Assembly (NCBI RefSeq): GCF_901709675.1
Contig: NC_051095.1
Coordinates: forward strand, 2,706,295 to 2,770,294
Direction: 5' to 3'
DNA from: Syngnathus acus
Taxonomy: Eukaryota > Chordata > Actinopteri > Syngnathiformes > Syngnathidae
DNA: 64,000 nucleotides
In this document: piece by piece, positions 21,401 through 34,400 of the stretch
How the letters are laid out: every line of letters starts with the position of its first letter
Position numbering within the stretch: position 1 is the first letter of the stretch
Position numbers and translations under genes: made by a program
Notes under the pieces: generated by a model
The model's database searches: none
Seen by the model: the letters and a program-made list of their open reading frames with translations, nothing else
What the model was told of the DNA's origin: nothing

Positions 21401-22898
21401 TCATTTACCACCGTCCATTGTGAGTGGAATCACGATTCTTCATTTGTACTTTACATTCAAGGACCCCGATTTAGAATCCTCATTACCGCCAAGCAAAAGA
21501 CGAAGCGAGAATGAAGGTAAAACTAAAGTGGGAAATCATTTGTGCTGCTTGAAAGGTGACAAGTGAACTTGGCTGGAGTGATTATGCGCGTTTGTACCCT
21601 CATACCAGATTCATGAACACGTTGGTCGTCATCTCGCCGTTCTTCTCATTCTGCAGTCGGGTAGACACACACATGCGAGGTCAGCCATTAGTCATTTGTG
21701 ACTTCATTTGCATGTTTGCGTGCGCTTACCAAGCTGACGAGCTGGGACAAAGTCATTCCGACCCGCACCATCACTTTCTCCTCCCAGTACTGAGCTGGTC
21801 GTACCTTCAAGTTGTAGTTCTTGAATATCTCCTGATGGAGCCTTCGCTCCGTTTCTGAGGCTCCTGGGCCAACGCACATAATAAATGACTGATGCTAATG
21901 CTAGTTAATCATGAAGATCAGAGCATCACATCATTAAGTGGTTGATCAGAACACATCTATATGCAACCTTGTGCCCGGTTTTGATTTGTTTTTCAATGAA
22001 CCACAAAAACATGGCGCGATTGTCATCGAAAAACCAGATTGCTACTGAGGCCAACAAAAAAATGAGAGGGTGTGAATAACAAACTAGGAGTCAACTATTA
22101 ACGCTTAGTTTGACAATGTGGACGGACATCCAAGTATGTCCTCTGATAACAGACCGGACCTTCCTCCCAAAAGTGTGCCGCAACATGATGAGGGGCAGAC
22201 AAAGAAGGACAACCGGGACGTGCAGAGCGAGTGGTCAGCGGGGCAGGTGCTGGTGGCGTGCGGCGGGTCGCAAAGGTGACTGAGCTAATGTAATTGATAT
22301 GCAGCAGGGGGGGAGCCGGATCAAAGGGATGTCTGGGATACCAGCGCCATCCGGGCCCCAAATAGACTGATTATCAAACAATGATGTGTTAATATGTTTT
22401 ATTGGATGTACTAGAGAAAATCGTCTCGCAATGTTTTGAATTAGAAATTCATCATTTTTGCTCATTTTCTTTTACGGGCAAATATTATTTCATGGAATCA
22501 GTAGAAATCCAGCACTTGTGGTTCTTCCCGTGGCTGGGAAAGTCCGATTGAGACAAATGCAGTCATCTCTTTACCTGCTATGACTGTCTGCGCTTCAATG
22601 ACAAAGACATTCGCACTCATCATGAAAGAATCATACACTGAGTGTTAAGAGGTCGCGCTTCATTAGCATATTCGGAGGTGGATGAGTTGCTCTATGCTTC
22701 CAACATTAAGGAAATAGTTTGGCAAAGGTCAAAGAACCGCTTTAGGATGAACTAGAGTGGAGGCATTGCCATCCTTGCATCATTATGAGTTCTAAAATAT
22801 GCTGAAAGAACATTTTTGAAAGCAATAATGTTCTTACCGGTCAAAGAGAGGCAAAGGTAAATGATAACAAGTTGGTTGGCTTTCAGATGAATGTTCAT
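18462..22898 (-). CDS. chrnb1l: Muscle nicotinic acetylcholine receptor beta-1-like subunit
   Basis: Eleven minus-strand coding exons: 22898..22838, 21863..21730, 21650..21606, 21329..21220, 21150..21042, 20968..20821, 20751..20566, 20483..20260, 19964..19786, 19159..19021 and 18602..18462. They join in phase to 491 residues. Exon 1 encodes a signal peptide ([21 protein letters not shown]). The Cys-loop is Cys150-Cys164, with the conserved sequon at Asn163. Helices M1-M3 lie in exons 7-8, with the pore helix M2 from about GEKM (265-268) to ADRVPETS. The large cytoplasmic loop is in exons 9-10 and M4 in exon 11, ending YTPDNPFP. No vicinal Cys pair marks it as a non-alpha subunit. It would co-assemble in the pentameric end-plate channel gated by acetylcholine. 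The next gene (24621-30264) is a second beta-1 with the same exon plan. Start: another in-frame Met lies seven codons upstream (22919), but the chosen one makes exon 1 61 bases, as in the paralogue. The symbol is by analogy with the zebrafish gene name. Confidence 0.9.
20159..20248 (+). pseudogene. LINE (RTE-like) 3'-end relic
   Basis: The plus strand translates to [20 protein letters not shown] and continues [10 protein letters not shown], which matches the conserved C-terminal segment of fish RTE-type LINE reverse transcriptases (RWFGHVQRR). It is antisense to the chrnb1-like gene, inside intron 8, and its edge lies about a dozen bases from the exon 8 splice donor at 20259. Confidence 0.75.
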
Positions 22899-24620
22899 TA
22901 TGTTATTTGGTCCGCTCATCTTCTTGTGGTAGTCCAAAGACCCCATGAACCTCCAGAGTTCACCCCTGTGCACCTTCCCCCAGATGGATGCGGCTCTCCA
23001 GTAGCTCCACTTCAGAAAAGTCAACACTTCCACTCATCGATTTGGCCCCTGTTTTGCAGCTTGTCGTCCAACAACGATCTCCCCGTACGATGTGTTTGCC
23101 CGCTTTGGATCATACCTCAACAATGGGGAACCACGGCCTGATTGGGTACTGGTGCTGGGAGTGACGAGAGGCTGGAATGTGTTTGTACTGGGAAGCCTTT
23201 GGAGCAGACACCTGTTGGTGCGCACCAATCTGAGAATGTTGTATAGTGTGGGGACAGTTGGGGAGGAACAAAGAGGAAGTGGAGGGGCACGAGTTCTGTG
23301 ATGGGGATGAAGGACTAGCGGTGGGTTAGGCGCCATGACAATGGAGATATTTTTGGGCAGAAGTGCGTGTAGGTTGGGTGAACCAAATATTGGGTATTTC
23401 CTGAGCCTCATGTAGTGAATAAGACTTCAAGGTGCCTTTTTGCATGTCCCAAAAAGTACAAGTATGTTCCGGAGCCGTATCGACGGAACCTTTAACCGGA
23501 CTACGCCACAGTGATTACATTGCGCTGTCTGTCAAGAAGGCCTCGCTAGAACGTGTTCTACAGAATAATAATACGTTCAAGTTTGAGCTACTGTGTCTTG
23601 GGTCAGAGTCTCACGTTTACCTTGCAATGGTCAGGGTCTCCGGAGGGAAAACATAAACAGGTCATTAATCAGCCACAGGTTGATGGCGGCTAAGGGAAAA
23701 CGTCTCCAGCTCGGCCAGTTGCCTTGTGGCTGCTGGCTGTATAAATACGTCAAGGACATAGGCTCCTTGTGGAGCCACTTGCATGCGCTTTGCTGCCACA
23801 GTTTCAGGACCTCACGATCAGCAAGCTAATCTCCCCGGTGCGGCTAAGGCGCTACCGGCTTCTTTACTAAGTCAATTTTAGATTTGTGATTGGGGTTTCC
23901 ATCTTCCAGGGAAGTCCATGCGTATAGATAAACCGGTGCCACAATGTCTGTGTATACGCTTGCAAGCATTCTGTAAAGAGATGAAACCTTCTGCGTTATC
24001 TCCGATCTTTATTGAAAGTATTGTGAACAAAACAAACATTTGCAGGCAACGTACAGTTCGCTGAGTTGGAGAGAACAAGGGAGAGAAAAAATAGCAAAAG
24101 GTCCCCTATACAGTGGGAATTCCACAGGCTATTCACAGCTGCAATGTAAGAATAGCCTCCCTGTACAAACACACACAAGTGCTTTAAATACAAAGAGGAT
24201 TAGTTTAAGCACAGGAATATCCATAAAGCATGTGACACACTGCGGCACATTGTGACACATGGAAATGAAAGGCTGGGTCATTGTGGCATCTGCTGTGCCT
24301 CATGCGTTTATTTGTTGACACCACGTCGGAATATTTACGCCAGGCCGGCGCACAAAAACATGCAGGAATATTTTTAGCATTGAATCGAACGAGTGGTTAG
24401 TTAGCACGTCTGCCCCACAGGTCCGAGGTTCCGAGTATGATTTTGCAACCAGGCTTTCCTGAGTGGAGTTGGAGTTTGCATTTTTGCTGAAGTTGTGGCT
24501 GCTCATCTGTGAAGTGTCAAGATGTTCATTCATATGCATGCAAAATTTGTCTGACCAACGTTTCCACACGTCAGCAGAAGAAACAAAGCTCAAATTTAAA
24601 TTTTGCTTTCCAACTGCAGA
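22899..24620. other. Region between the two beta-1 receptor genes
   Basis: About 1.7 kb holding the promoter and 5' UTR of chrnb1-like and the 3' UTR of chrnb1. A MyoD-type E-box CACCTG at 23209-23214 lies about 310 bases upstream of the chrnb1-like start codon. A minus-strand AATAAA near 24305 would end the chrnb1 transcript about 315 bases past its stop, and another lies near 24008. A degraded SINE is at about 24390-24490. Confidence 0.5.
24390..24490 (+). mobile_element. Degraded tRNA-derived SINE-like repeat
   Basis: GTGGTTAGTTAGCACGTCTG, then CCCCACAGGTCCGAGGTTCCGAG, then CCTGAGTGGAGTTGGAGTTTGCA follows the order of a very common fish repeat (GTGGTTAGCACGTCTGCC, GAGGTTC-GGGTTCGA, TGTGGAGTTTGCATGTTCTC). 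The box B region is mutated. It lies just downstream of chrnb1, overlapping the likely 3' UTR end. Confidence 0.55.
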
Positions 24621-27600
24621 TTAGAAAGGGTCAGTGGGTGCATGATTGAGGCTGGCCTTAGTAAAAATCGCTAAGGTGCCCACGGTGGTGAAGATGACAA
24701 ATATCCAGAGGAACATGCGGTCCACCACCATGGCCACGTACTGCCAGTCTTCCTTCAGCTGAGAAGCAGAACCAGAGACGCACAGTTACAAATTTTGCAT
24801 CAAAAGTGAGACAATTCCGATTGGTGCAAATCTCACAGCTTCGTAGTCCTTTTCGGCCTGCAATGCTTCAGCGATGTACGTGATCGCCTCAATGGCTGAT
24901 TTGAGTTCGGGGGGAAGTGAAAGGTAGCTACTGGGCCCGTCAATAAATTTTTTTAGGTTGGATGTTTTGCCCTCTGCTTGGAATCTGCATACAAATACAC
25001 AGCCTCAACATATAGAGAGAAATATCTGGCCTGCTTTTACTTTTCCCGGTTTTCCCATTTGACCACTGACCACCAGAGAGCAGTGTGGCTCTCCCTCTCA
25101 TGCAGCCTGAGCCTGAAAAAAACCCCTTGGTATTCACTTCAAATGCTAGATGAGTTTACAATGCAGTGGTGGTCCTGGCAAAGAGGCTGTGACCTCTGTG
25201 AGCTAAGGGGAGGATATGAGAGGGGGCTCCTCATTTTGGGGGGTGGCGATAAGGGGAGAGGAAGAGAAGAGACTTGTTGGTTTTTCCTCTTTTGGTTTCC
25301 TCCCATCAGCGCTCAAAGTAGCACCTCAGCGAGGCGTAAATTACAATTCATTAGACTAATTCAACTAAAACTGGCGGTGTCTGGTGCCAAGACATGCACT
25401 AAATCCAATTAAGTGTGTGTGTGTGTGTGTGTGTGTGCGTGCCTTGGGACATAGTGCGGCCTCATCAAATTGCTCTTACAGACCCTTACCGGGTTGGCCT
25501 TTTGCTCTTCGCACTCATTATAAAGCTTTTTGTCTACGATAATGAAGAGGTATGCAGAAATGCCGGTAACCTCAATGTTAATGGGCGTGGCCTCACCTGT
25601 TGGGTTTAGGGAACAAGATGGAGGAGTCTGGTTTGCGGATGAAGTACTCGTCGGCGGCCTTGTTGATGGCAAACACTTTTTTCTCCCGCTGAGCAGGCAG
25701 CATTTTGAGGGCCAGGGGCACTTCCACTTTGGGGCGCAGCATGCAGAGGTACGGGGGCAGCATATGGATGAAGATCTATGAGAACGGAAGAGGCTCTACT
25801 TTTATTTGGACCAGGATTTATGGGCCAAATAAGATTTAATTGGCCTGCGTTTTCCTGTTAAGACCGGAAACATTTGTCAAAGTGGTGAATTTGTGGCGAG
25901 CGAGAGAACCCGTGCTGGGTAACGTGATCCATCTTCTCGACAGTTGGCTCTCAAGGTGACCTTGAGTGACGCTTTGGAGGATCTTCTCATTACATGTCGT
26001 AATAAGATAAAAAAATATTTGGATGTAGGAATTTGGATGTGAAAAATCTCTGACTTCAGGAGTCGACGGGAAAATGGCTTTCCCCGCAGTTGGTCACATG
26101 GCACGCACTTACCTTGCGGACCCACGTGGGCATCATGTGAGTGTTGGGCGAGCGGTGGTGCAGGTTGAGCACGACCACGCTGAGAATGACTGAGCAGGTG
26201 ACCAGGATCATGGTGAACATGATGTACTTGACGATGACGGGAACGCCCAGAGAGGTCTCTGGAATTTTGTCCGCCAACAGCAGCAAGAAGACTGTAAGGG
26301 TGAGCAAAACGTTGATGGAAAGGCCCATCTTCTCACCTGGCGGGTAGAGGAAAATTAACACGATGGCGTTAGTCCAATAATCTCAGCCAAGTCATAATTG
26401 GACTTGGACAGTCATAATTGGCGTCAGACCGTACCTGCATCAGGGGGCAGGTAAAAGTTGAAGATGGCGATGATGGTGATGAGGATGCAAGGGATGATGA
26501 TGTTCAGCACGTAGTAGAGCGGCTTCCTCTCGATGATCAGGTAAAAACTCATGTCTTCGTACAGGTCCTTGTTCATGTTTTTCCTGCATGGTTTGTGTTT
26601 GATGTGCCACTCGCCGCTCTCTGGGGTCACACGGTCAGTATATTAATACGACTCCAAGTTCTATTTATAGAGCACTTCAGACCTGTGTGGAAGCACAAAC
26701 AGGTTTTAAGAATGGATAGCAAGGGTGCTTGTCTGATGGCCATTGGGAGGTCATTCTGTATCGTAGTCAAGATGACGTCAATCGAGACCATTATTGAGAC
26801 GAGAAAGTATCAAGGCCTTTTGAGGTCGAGACGGGGAAAAGCCAAGAGTTTTGGACATGGAGATTGAGACGAGACTTTTGAAGATCAAGACTGCGATACA
26901 AGACTTTTGGAGATCAAGCACGTCAACACCAAGATTTTTGGAGGTTAAGACCAAGATAAGACCAGAACTTTAAGAGATGGAGACCGAGACAAATCCAAGA
27001 CTTTTGAAGATCAAAACAAGACCAAGACAAAACCATGACTGCATGTACCAAAAAAAAATCACACAAGAACAAAGTCCTCTTGATCTCTCAAAGAAGATAT
27101 TTCGAGAGGCATTGTACGTTGCCTCACCGCTGAAGGCCTGGTCCAGTTGGATCTCCCGTATCTCGTTGCCGTTTGCATCCAACGCGTACTGCAGTTCGAT
27201 CTCGGTAGAATCGTACGTGTAGGAGCGGAACTGCATGCTGCAGTTCTGCCAGTCGAAGGGGAAATATGTCACCTGGGCGGGAAAAGAAACATTTTGAAGT
27301 CCAGCTGAGGTGCGTTGTCAGCCATGAAGGTTATTCTCACCCTAACGCCACAGGAGCTCAGGTAGAGTGCGGGTGGAGTCCAGGTCACCCTGCCATTGCT
27401 ATACACCTGAACATGAACATGCAGCGCCACATCAAACACGCCATCGTTGCTGCAAGACAACAGAAACAGTTTGAGGAACGAGCAAAAGGGCAACGTATGC
27501 GTGACGTGAGCTGCTTTACTTGTTGATCAGGTAAATGTCCGGCAGCCACACTTTGGCAGCGGGAATACGCAACACCTCAATCCCATCATGCTCTTTGGGA

Positions 27601-30264
27601 TCCCACGACAAATTGTAATCCCTCCACTCCTGTTGGCAAAGTTCCTATTAAAAAGTGTCCAGATGGAAGGCACGCTATGAACAAGTGCTTACCAAATTCA
27701 TAACGACGACAGTGCTCATTTCTTCATTTTTCATATTCTGGAGGATATGACAAATTAGAAGTCAATGTCTTCTTTGGCTTGGAACAGTTTACATGTATGG
27801 CATTGGTGTGTGCAAGGGTTGAGTATTCATGCATGTATTATGTGTGCCTCTGTTGGACTGAGCCCGGATGGCTATTTAAAACACAGCGAGGAATGTCAGG
27901 CGGACAGCTGACGGAGGGGAAGGACGCTTACTGGAACCAACACGACTTATTTTGCCATGTAAAAATACCATCGGGTATTGCGGTTCTTTGCATCCGTTCA
28001 ATGGAACTCACCATTCCAACAAATGAGGAGAGGGTCATACCCACTCGGACCACCACTCGCTCCATGGGGGTTCGCGCAGGCCGGACCTTGAGGTTGTAGT
28101 TAGCCAAGACCTGCTTGGTTAGCGCCTGCTCGACATCTCCTGCTCCTGAAATGTTTAAAGTTAAACAAATAGGTCGTACATGTGTGAAACACAAGTTGGG
28201 TCATAAAACGTTGAACTTATTTTCCGTTTTAGGAAGAATTAGAGAACGGAACCAATGGAAAGGGTTTCTTAACTATCTTAATCCTAATTTGTGAGAACAT
28301 CCGAGTAGAATACAAAACCAGAGAGAATATAATAGACACGGTTACCCATTTTGAACTTTTTATGAAGCAATCTTTGGTGACTTGAATGAGGTCAGAGCAA
28401 ATTATAGAGCAATTATATAATTGTCAATTCAGCATTTCTTAACTTTAACTTTTTTTACTGCTTGACAGGAAGGTGATGGGAAAGACCGCGACCGTCAGAC
28501 CTCGTAAACAAGGACACGTCAAACCTTCGAGGAGTTCTGGTGGGTCTAGACTAGAGTAACCTAACGGTGCCAACAACTGGTCTGGATCCAACCAAGGACA
28601 CGAGTCAAGCCGTCGAAGAGTTCTGGTGGGTCTAGACTAGAGTAACCTAACGGTGCCAACAAGTGGTCTGGATCCAACCATTGAGTAAGTGACCCAGATT
28701 TCTTATGTTGTATATGTTTAAAGAAAATGGTGGCTAAATGGTGAGCTTGTTTAATCAGGATAGATTTCATTATGGCAGCCTTCACAATGGTTGGTTGAAA
28801 TGTTTTCTTAATCGTTTAAATTTTCTCAAGTTTTGTTTAAATAATACACGGGGTCCTCGGTTTATGACGGTCTCGAGTTACGCTGTGTTTACAACACGCG
28901 TCTATTATTTCAAGCCTTTTTTCCGGCCTAAGTGGTTTTGTGTCGTAAGCGTCGTCAAGGCGTCGTAAGATTCGTAACGCGTGCGGGAACTAGTCGGTGC
29001 CTGCGGCGAAAGAATAAACCGCGATAGAGGCTGTGGACCGCGGAAGACGGCGTTACCCACTCACATGGTATACGCCATTTTGGACTATTGCGTCATCTCT
29101 CTCTTGCGACGCCCGTTCCAGTGTGCAAGCCAACCACAGGAATAAAGGTAAGGAATTGTTTTCTCATTTTTTTTTTTTTAATTACTGTACTGTTTCATTT
29201 TATTACTGTTCCGATTTAGGAACGGATCAACGTCGTAAACCGAGTACCCCCTGTATAGGACCAACATTTTAGAAAAGACAAGTTATTTGTTTACTCCGGG
29301 GAAATAAAACCTTGCATAAGACCCCTTTTGCCAATAAATCAGCACATAACCTTCGAAATATTTCACAAGATGAGCGAATAGAAGAAAGGGATTATCAACC
29401 AATCCTCTTGGCACAATCTCTTCAAGTCCTCCAGTGACTTGGGTCCTCTTGTCTTTAGCCCCCTTCACATGTTTTCAATGGGGTTCAGGTCTGGGGACTG
29501 AGATGGCCATGGGAGGAGCTTCAACGTAAAACGAAACAAATGGACGACTGCTCCTCAGTTGTTCGCTGTAAATTTGAACTGGAGATCTCTTATTCTACAG
29601 GTAGGCGCATGAAGCATCCCGGGAACACTAGCACCCCCTGCCATAAGGCTGGAGAACCTTTTTTCGCAGCCTCCGTACGGCCTCTTTTCAAAGCCGTTTT
29701 GTTCATCTAAAGAAACACGACGTTACAGACAGATATTATATACATCAGCTTAACTGCGGAAATTAGTTAATATAGCCACAGTGTTTGAACACTTGAACAG
29801 AGACGTAAAGACAGAGAGCAGTTCTAAGTGCATAGCCTGTCAACGTAGGCGGCCGTGTGATTACGCAATCCTCAGAGGAGGCTAGACAGGAAGTTGGCTC
29901 CTCCGAGCGAATCGTCTTCGGTTTTAAAATAACTATAAAAATTCACCGATTTTGGTTCAAAATGATAAAAAACTATTGAAATTAAAAGGAAAATGCCTTT
30001 ATAATAAAACAATTGAATCTGTTTTTCCCCTTTTCATGATGGCAGGGGAGGCGTTGCCTCCTCTGACCGCACGTCCCTGATACATACGTATATAGTACAT
30101 ACGTACTACATACGCACGCACGCACAGACACACATGCACAGACACACACGCACAGACACACACGCAGACACACACACAGTACAAGCTGACGAGTGTTGCT
30201 TACCTCCCAGTGAACTCAGGCTGCATATGCCGCACACCAGCAGGAGCAAGTCTGCGCTTTTCAT
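24621..30264 (-). CDS. chrnb1: Muscle nicotinic acetylcholine receptor subunit beta-1
   Basis: Eleven minus-strand coding exons: 30264..30204, 28145..28012, 27737..27693, 27629..27520, 27449..27341, 27272..27128, 26620..26435, 26336..26113, 25775..25597, 24984..24837 and 24758..24621, giving 492 residues. Exons 1-5, 7, 8 and 9 have exactly the same lengths as in the neighbouring chrnb1-like gene. There is a signal peptide ([20 protein letters not shown]), Cys-loop Cys150-Cys164 with sequon at Asn163, M1 in exon 7, M2 from GEKM (264-267) to ADKIPETS, M3 in exon 8, M4 in exon 11 and end DPF. The cytoplasmic loop keeps features I recall from human CHRNB1: [22 protein letters not shown] and ALKEDWQ. 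No vicinal Cys pair is present, so it is a structural, not alpha, subunit of the neuromuscular pentamer. A 1.9-kb first intron contains transposon relics, and a very long TG array lies 218 bases upstream of the ATG. Confidence 0.94.
25412..25441 (+). repeat. GT microsatellite in chrnb1 intron 9
   Basis: About a dozen GT units, within the intron between exons 9 and 10 of chrnb1. Ordinary for this genome. Confidence 0.85.
26770..27035. repeat. Degenerate intronic minisatellite, GAGACxAAGACTTTTGGAGA units
   Basis: Intron 6 of chrnb1 (26621-27127) is largely made of loosely repeated units of about 25-35 bases with the theme CAAGACTTTTGGAGATCAAG and GAGACGAGACTTTTGAAG. The plus strand is strongly purine-rich. 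The unit lengths vary, so it has decayed or grown by uneven slippage. Confidence 0.7.
28511..28680. repeat. Tandem duplication, two ~85-bp copies
   Basis: Copy 1 spans 28511-28594 and copy 2 spans 28595-28680. They share GTTCTGGTGGGTCTAGACTA, GAGTAACCTAACGGTGCCAA and TGGTCTGGATCCAACCA with only a handful of differences and a 2-base length change. It lies in chrnb1 intron 1. Confidence 0.9.
28845..29255. mobile_element. 411-bp TIR element, non-autonomous
   Basis: The left end TACACGGGGTCCTCGGTTTA is mirrored by the right end TAAACCGAGTACCCCCTGTA, with three mismatches. TA at the borders suggests a TA target site, as for Tc1/mariner-like elements. The interior has repeated CGTCGTAA motifs near both ends and no transposase frame. 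It sits in chrnb1 intron 1. Confidence 0.75.
29283..29515 (-). pseudogene. Tc1/mariner transposase relic (C-terminal part)
   Basis: The minus strand reads [14 protein letters not shown] and then a stop, followed in the same frame by [20 protein letters not shown] and further stops. The SPDLNPIEN block carries the second catalytic Asp and the third acidic residue of Tc1-type DDE transposases. Only the last quarter of the gene is left, and in-frame stops make it dead. It lies in chrnb1 intron 1, adjacent to the 411-bp TIR element. Confidence 0.85.
30113..30181. repeat. CA-rich microsatellite
   Basis: Alternating ACGCACAGACACACA units in chrnb1 intron 1, about 25 bases from the exon 1 donor. 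Confidence 0.8.
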
Positions 30265-30478
30265 AGTGACAGAAACAACAAAACTCCAAATCAAAACAAA
30301 TGTGTTTTTTTTTTCCAACCCGTCTGGCGTCTTTCTTTGGTCTTTTTTGCTCCCGTGCAATTCCCGTGGAGATCTTTAGTGTGACTTTTAGTCCGAGTGG
30401 ACTGTTGTTGTCTGTCAGTCAGGCCGGACAGGCCATCTGCTGACTGCTCCAATTACGACGGACAAGGGGGAGGCGAGA

Positions 30479-31360
<882 letters not shown>

Positions 31361-31412
31361 CGTATATATGTCCTTTCCGGCCAGTAACTGCCTATATTGC
31401 TCATTTGGTCCC

Positions 31413-31420
31413 GCCTTTAT
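31413..31420 (-). promoter_or_regulatory. Possible TATA box beyond the TG array
   Basis: On the minus strand the sequence CCAGCTATAAAGGCGGG gives TATAAAGG at about 31420..31413. If used, transcription would begin near 31385 and the whole (CA)n tract would lie in the chrnb1 5' leader. A TATA-less promoter within 30265-30480 is at least as likely. That segment holds one E-box, CATCTG, at 30434-30439. Confidence 0.3.
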
Positions 31421-34400
31421 AGCTGGAACCGTTTCCACTCTTTGGGGAAAATATTCTACAAGCTATTTGTGCAAGGTTTTCTCTTTGTAATGATCTCAAG
31501 ACTTTTATGGACATCGAATCAGGACACGGTCATGCCAGTTTGGGCCTTCTTTTCCAAGCAGACAGCCCGTAAAAATAAATGAGAGATGTGGCGCTTAGCG
31601 CCGACCAACAACATGCCAGCATCATTTATGATCCGCTCCGGCCACCATTTGGTCGGCGGCCAATTTAATTAGCATAGAAGCAAAAGTGTTAACACTCAAC
31701 CGGCGAGGAGTGCATCAACAATAGATCACTCGCGTTTTATCGGTGGAGTTAAATTGGATTGTTTTCTCGGGATCATACGCATCAGCAACAAGTGTTGACG
31801 TTATCAGTGGAAAATCAATTTAACGGCGCCAGACACACTTAATTCAATTAAGAACTCTGCCGCATTATTATCCTCTTTTTTGGGGGGGGATGAACTGAGT
31901 CTTAAATTCCTATTCTACTTTTATCAGAATAAAAAAAAAAACTCTGACCACCAATGTTACAATCATACAAATATATTAGTTTGTTTTATTCAATTATATC
32001 CTTGACTTTATGTAAGTTATTATAGAAATAAATGCATATCATATTGCAAATGCAGGGTGAAGATTTGAAGGGGTTAGCCGAGGCCACGAAGGGCTTCAAG
32101 AGTAAATAGAGGCCAAAGTTCCTTTCTGTCCAGTAAATGATTTGGCGCATGCAAGCTTGTTGTCTCGTCTCGGTGTGTTTGGAGTTCCTCAACACACCTG
32201 TGTCGTTCTCGCTTGAAGGAAATACGTCTACACAGAGATAGTAGATATATTTTCTTGCCCCACTTTGTATACAAAAATAGTGTCCTTGTAGCTTTGGACT
32301 GCTGGAAGACTGAAGCTAATCGGATTTGGAAGACAATGATTTCCTGGTGTAGTATAAAGAACAGCGACAAAAATAAAATCCTTTGTGTGGATGGACGCGG
32401 GATTCAATCAAGGTCGACAGCAAGTTAAGGGGAGGTGTGCGGGTAAAATCCCGTGGCGGAGGTTGGTCAGTTCCTCTGTACTTGTTCCAGGTGAGGAATT
32501 AAGGAGACGCCTCGGAGGGACCACAATAACCTTGAGATTTTTACTAAACACCCAATCGGACACACGGACTTTGTGCTGCGTATGCTTTGGAGAAGGAAAA
32601 TCATTGTGTGTGTGTGTGTGTGTGGGGGGGGGGGGATCTGGCTAGGTGGCTGCATGTAAAGGTCACTATATGTAAAGTATGGAAGCTGGCACAGTGCATT
32701 GCAGCTACCATGTCCAACAATCACAAGCTCTACATTCCACACCATATTGAGTTCCGATAATAATTATGATAATGTGAGTGGGCTGGAAGTAGAAGAAGAA
32801 AAAGGACAGTGTCACTCTTTTGTCAGAATCACCCCCGCTGCCTCCCCCACCCCACCAACTGTTTTTTTTTTTTTTTTTTTTGGTGTTTTCTGCTGCATTG
32901 CAGATGTGGCGAAGGGACTCCACCGCAAAGTAACCCACACGCAAGGGCACATACAAATCAAAGCCACTACACGTGAGCTTGCAATATCAATAACCATCCC
33001 TCGTGCTACCCCTGTCACAGACATGGTGGTGGCTGCACCAAGTTAATGGTGTTTATACACACACACACACGCACACACACACCCTCGCCACATACAGTAT
33101 CCCATCCAGTTTAAGTGTTAGCGATGTGGAAACTTCCCTCTCATCCTGGGATGACCCTCACTGCGGTCTAGCGTTTAACCCTCGCCCGTATTGATGCTTT
33201 AAATAAAACACCTAAAGCAAAACTTGTGTGCTCTATTCATGATACAGCAGTGCCTTGAGTGTGACAATTATCTTTCCCAATTGTGTGAATTGAAAGGAAA
33301 TGACATTTATCCACCTTGGCCACCTGGGGGCAATAGAAAGGGCAATTCATATTGGACGCATGATTTTCCTGTCTGGATGCGGATGCAGCAGCCAATCATA
33401 TTGCAGCGGGGCGTGTCCTGACTAGAACCCAAATGGGATGGATGCATATAGTTCTTTGCAGAGGATAAAGAATACAGATTGACTGTCCAGTTCTTAAGCA
33501 ACATAGACGCTAATCATTGCCTATGTGAGCATTAGCCTTAAGCTAGCAGATACATGGCTAAACTGTGTTGTTTCAAATACGCTTTTAATTATTTTTAATT
33601 TTTAATTTGGCATTTAACTTCGACTGGGAGTGGCATTAAATTGCTTGACGCTTTTTTTTTCTCTTTCTCCCAAGACTTTTTACTTATTCTATCTGACAAG
33701 TAGGCTGTAAATCGAGTCAATTGTTTCTCAAGGCACCACTGTATACTTTTTTTGGCATCAAAACCCAGAGGTAACGTTTTAGCTACGATTCTTGCCTCTT
33801 GATTTACCCCTCTTCTTCTTTTTTTTAAATAATATTGCAATATAGAAATGTCCCAGCCCTTAGAATGAAGTAGTTACCAAAGATTCTTTTTTTTCACAGT
33901 TAAATCTTCCGCACCTCCACCCAAGCAGTATCTCCAATCTCCGTATCTCATAGTCTTAATTCTGTTCTCGCAGCGGGCCCGTTTAATTAAACATTTGTGT
34001 AATTACTTTGTGAAGAATAGTCAAACATTTAATGGACTTAGTGATCCATAGGGGATGACTGGTCAAACATGGCAACCTGAAGGTCTATTTAGCGATTTAA
34101 TTAAGGTCTTAAGCACTTCCGCCCGGTGTGAAAGCGGTGTTTTAACAATTACCGGCTTGGAACAAATGTAACAATTATGGAATTATTAAATGGGTTCAGT
34201 TCATCACAACTTTTCTCTCCTTATATTCAGTCTCCCTTTGCTTAAAAGTGAGAAGATATTTACTTGTGTAAAGATGGAATTAATTATTGCTGTTTTTGTA
34301 TTTTTTACACAATAGCGGATTGATGGCTATTATTTAGGGGGCTATTCATTTCATGTGTGTGTTTTTGGGAGGTTGTGATCAACATCATAAAAAGTGAAAA

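Noticed and set aside
22899-22919. Upstream Met (MSGPNNI) as chrnb1-like start
   Set aside because: Not excluded, but the later Met gives an exon 1 of 61 bases equal to that of the paralogue and a standard signal peptide.
30030-30080. Possible transposon end (GCACGTCCCTG-type terminus)
   Set aside because: I could not find the matching inverted end within reach, so no element is claimed.
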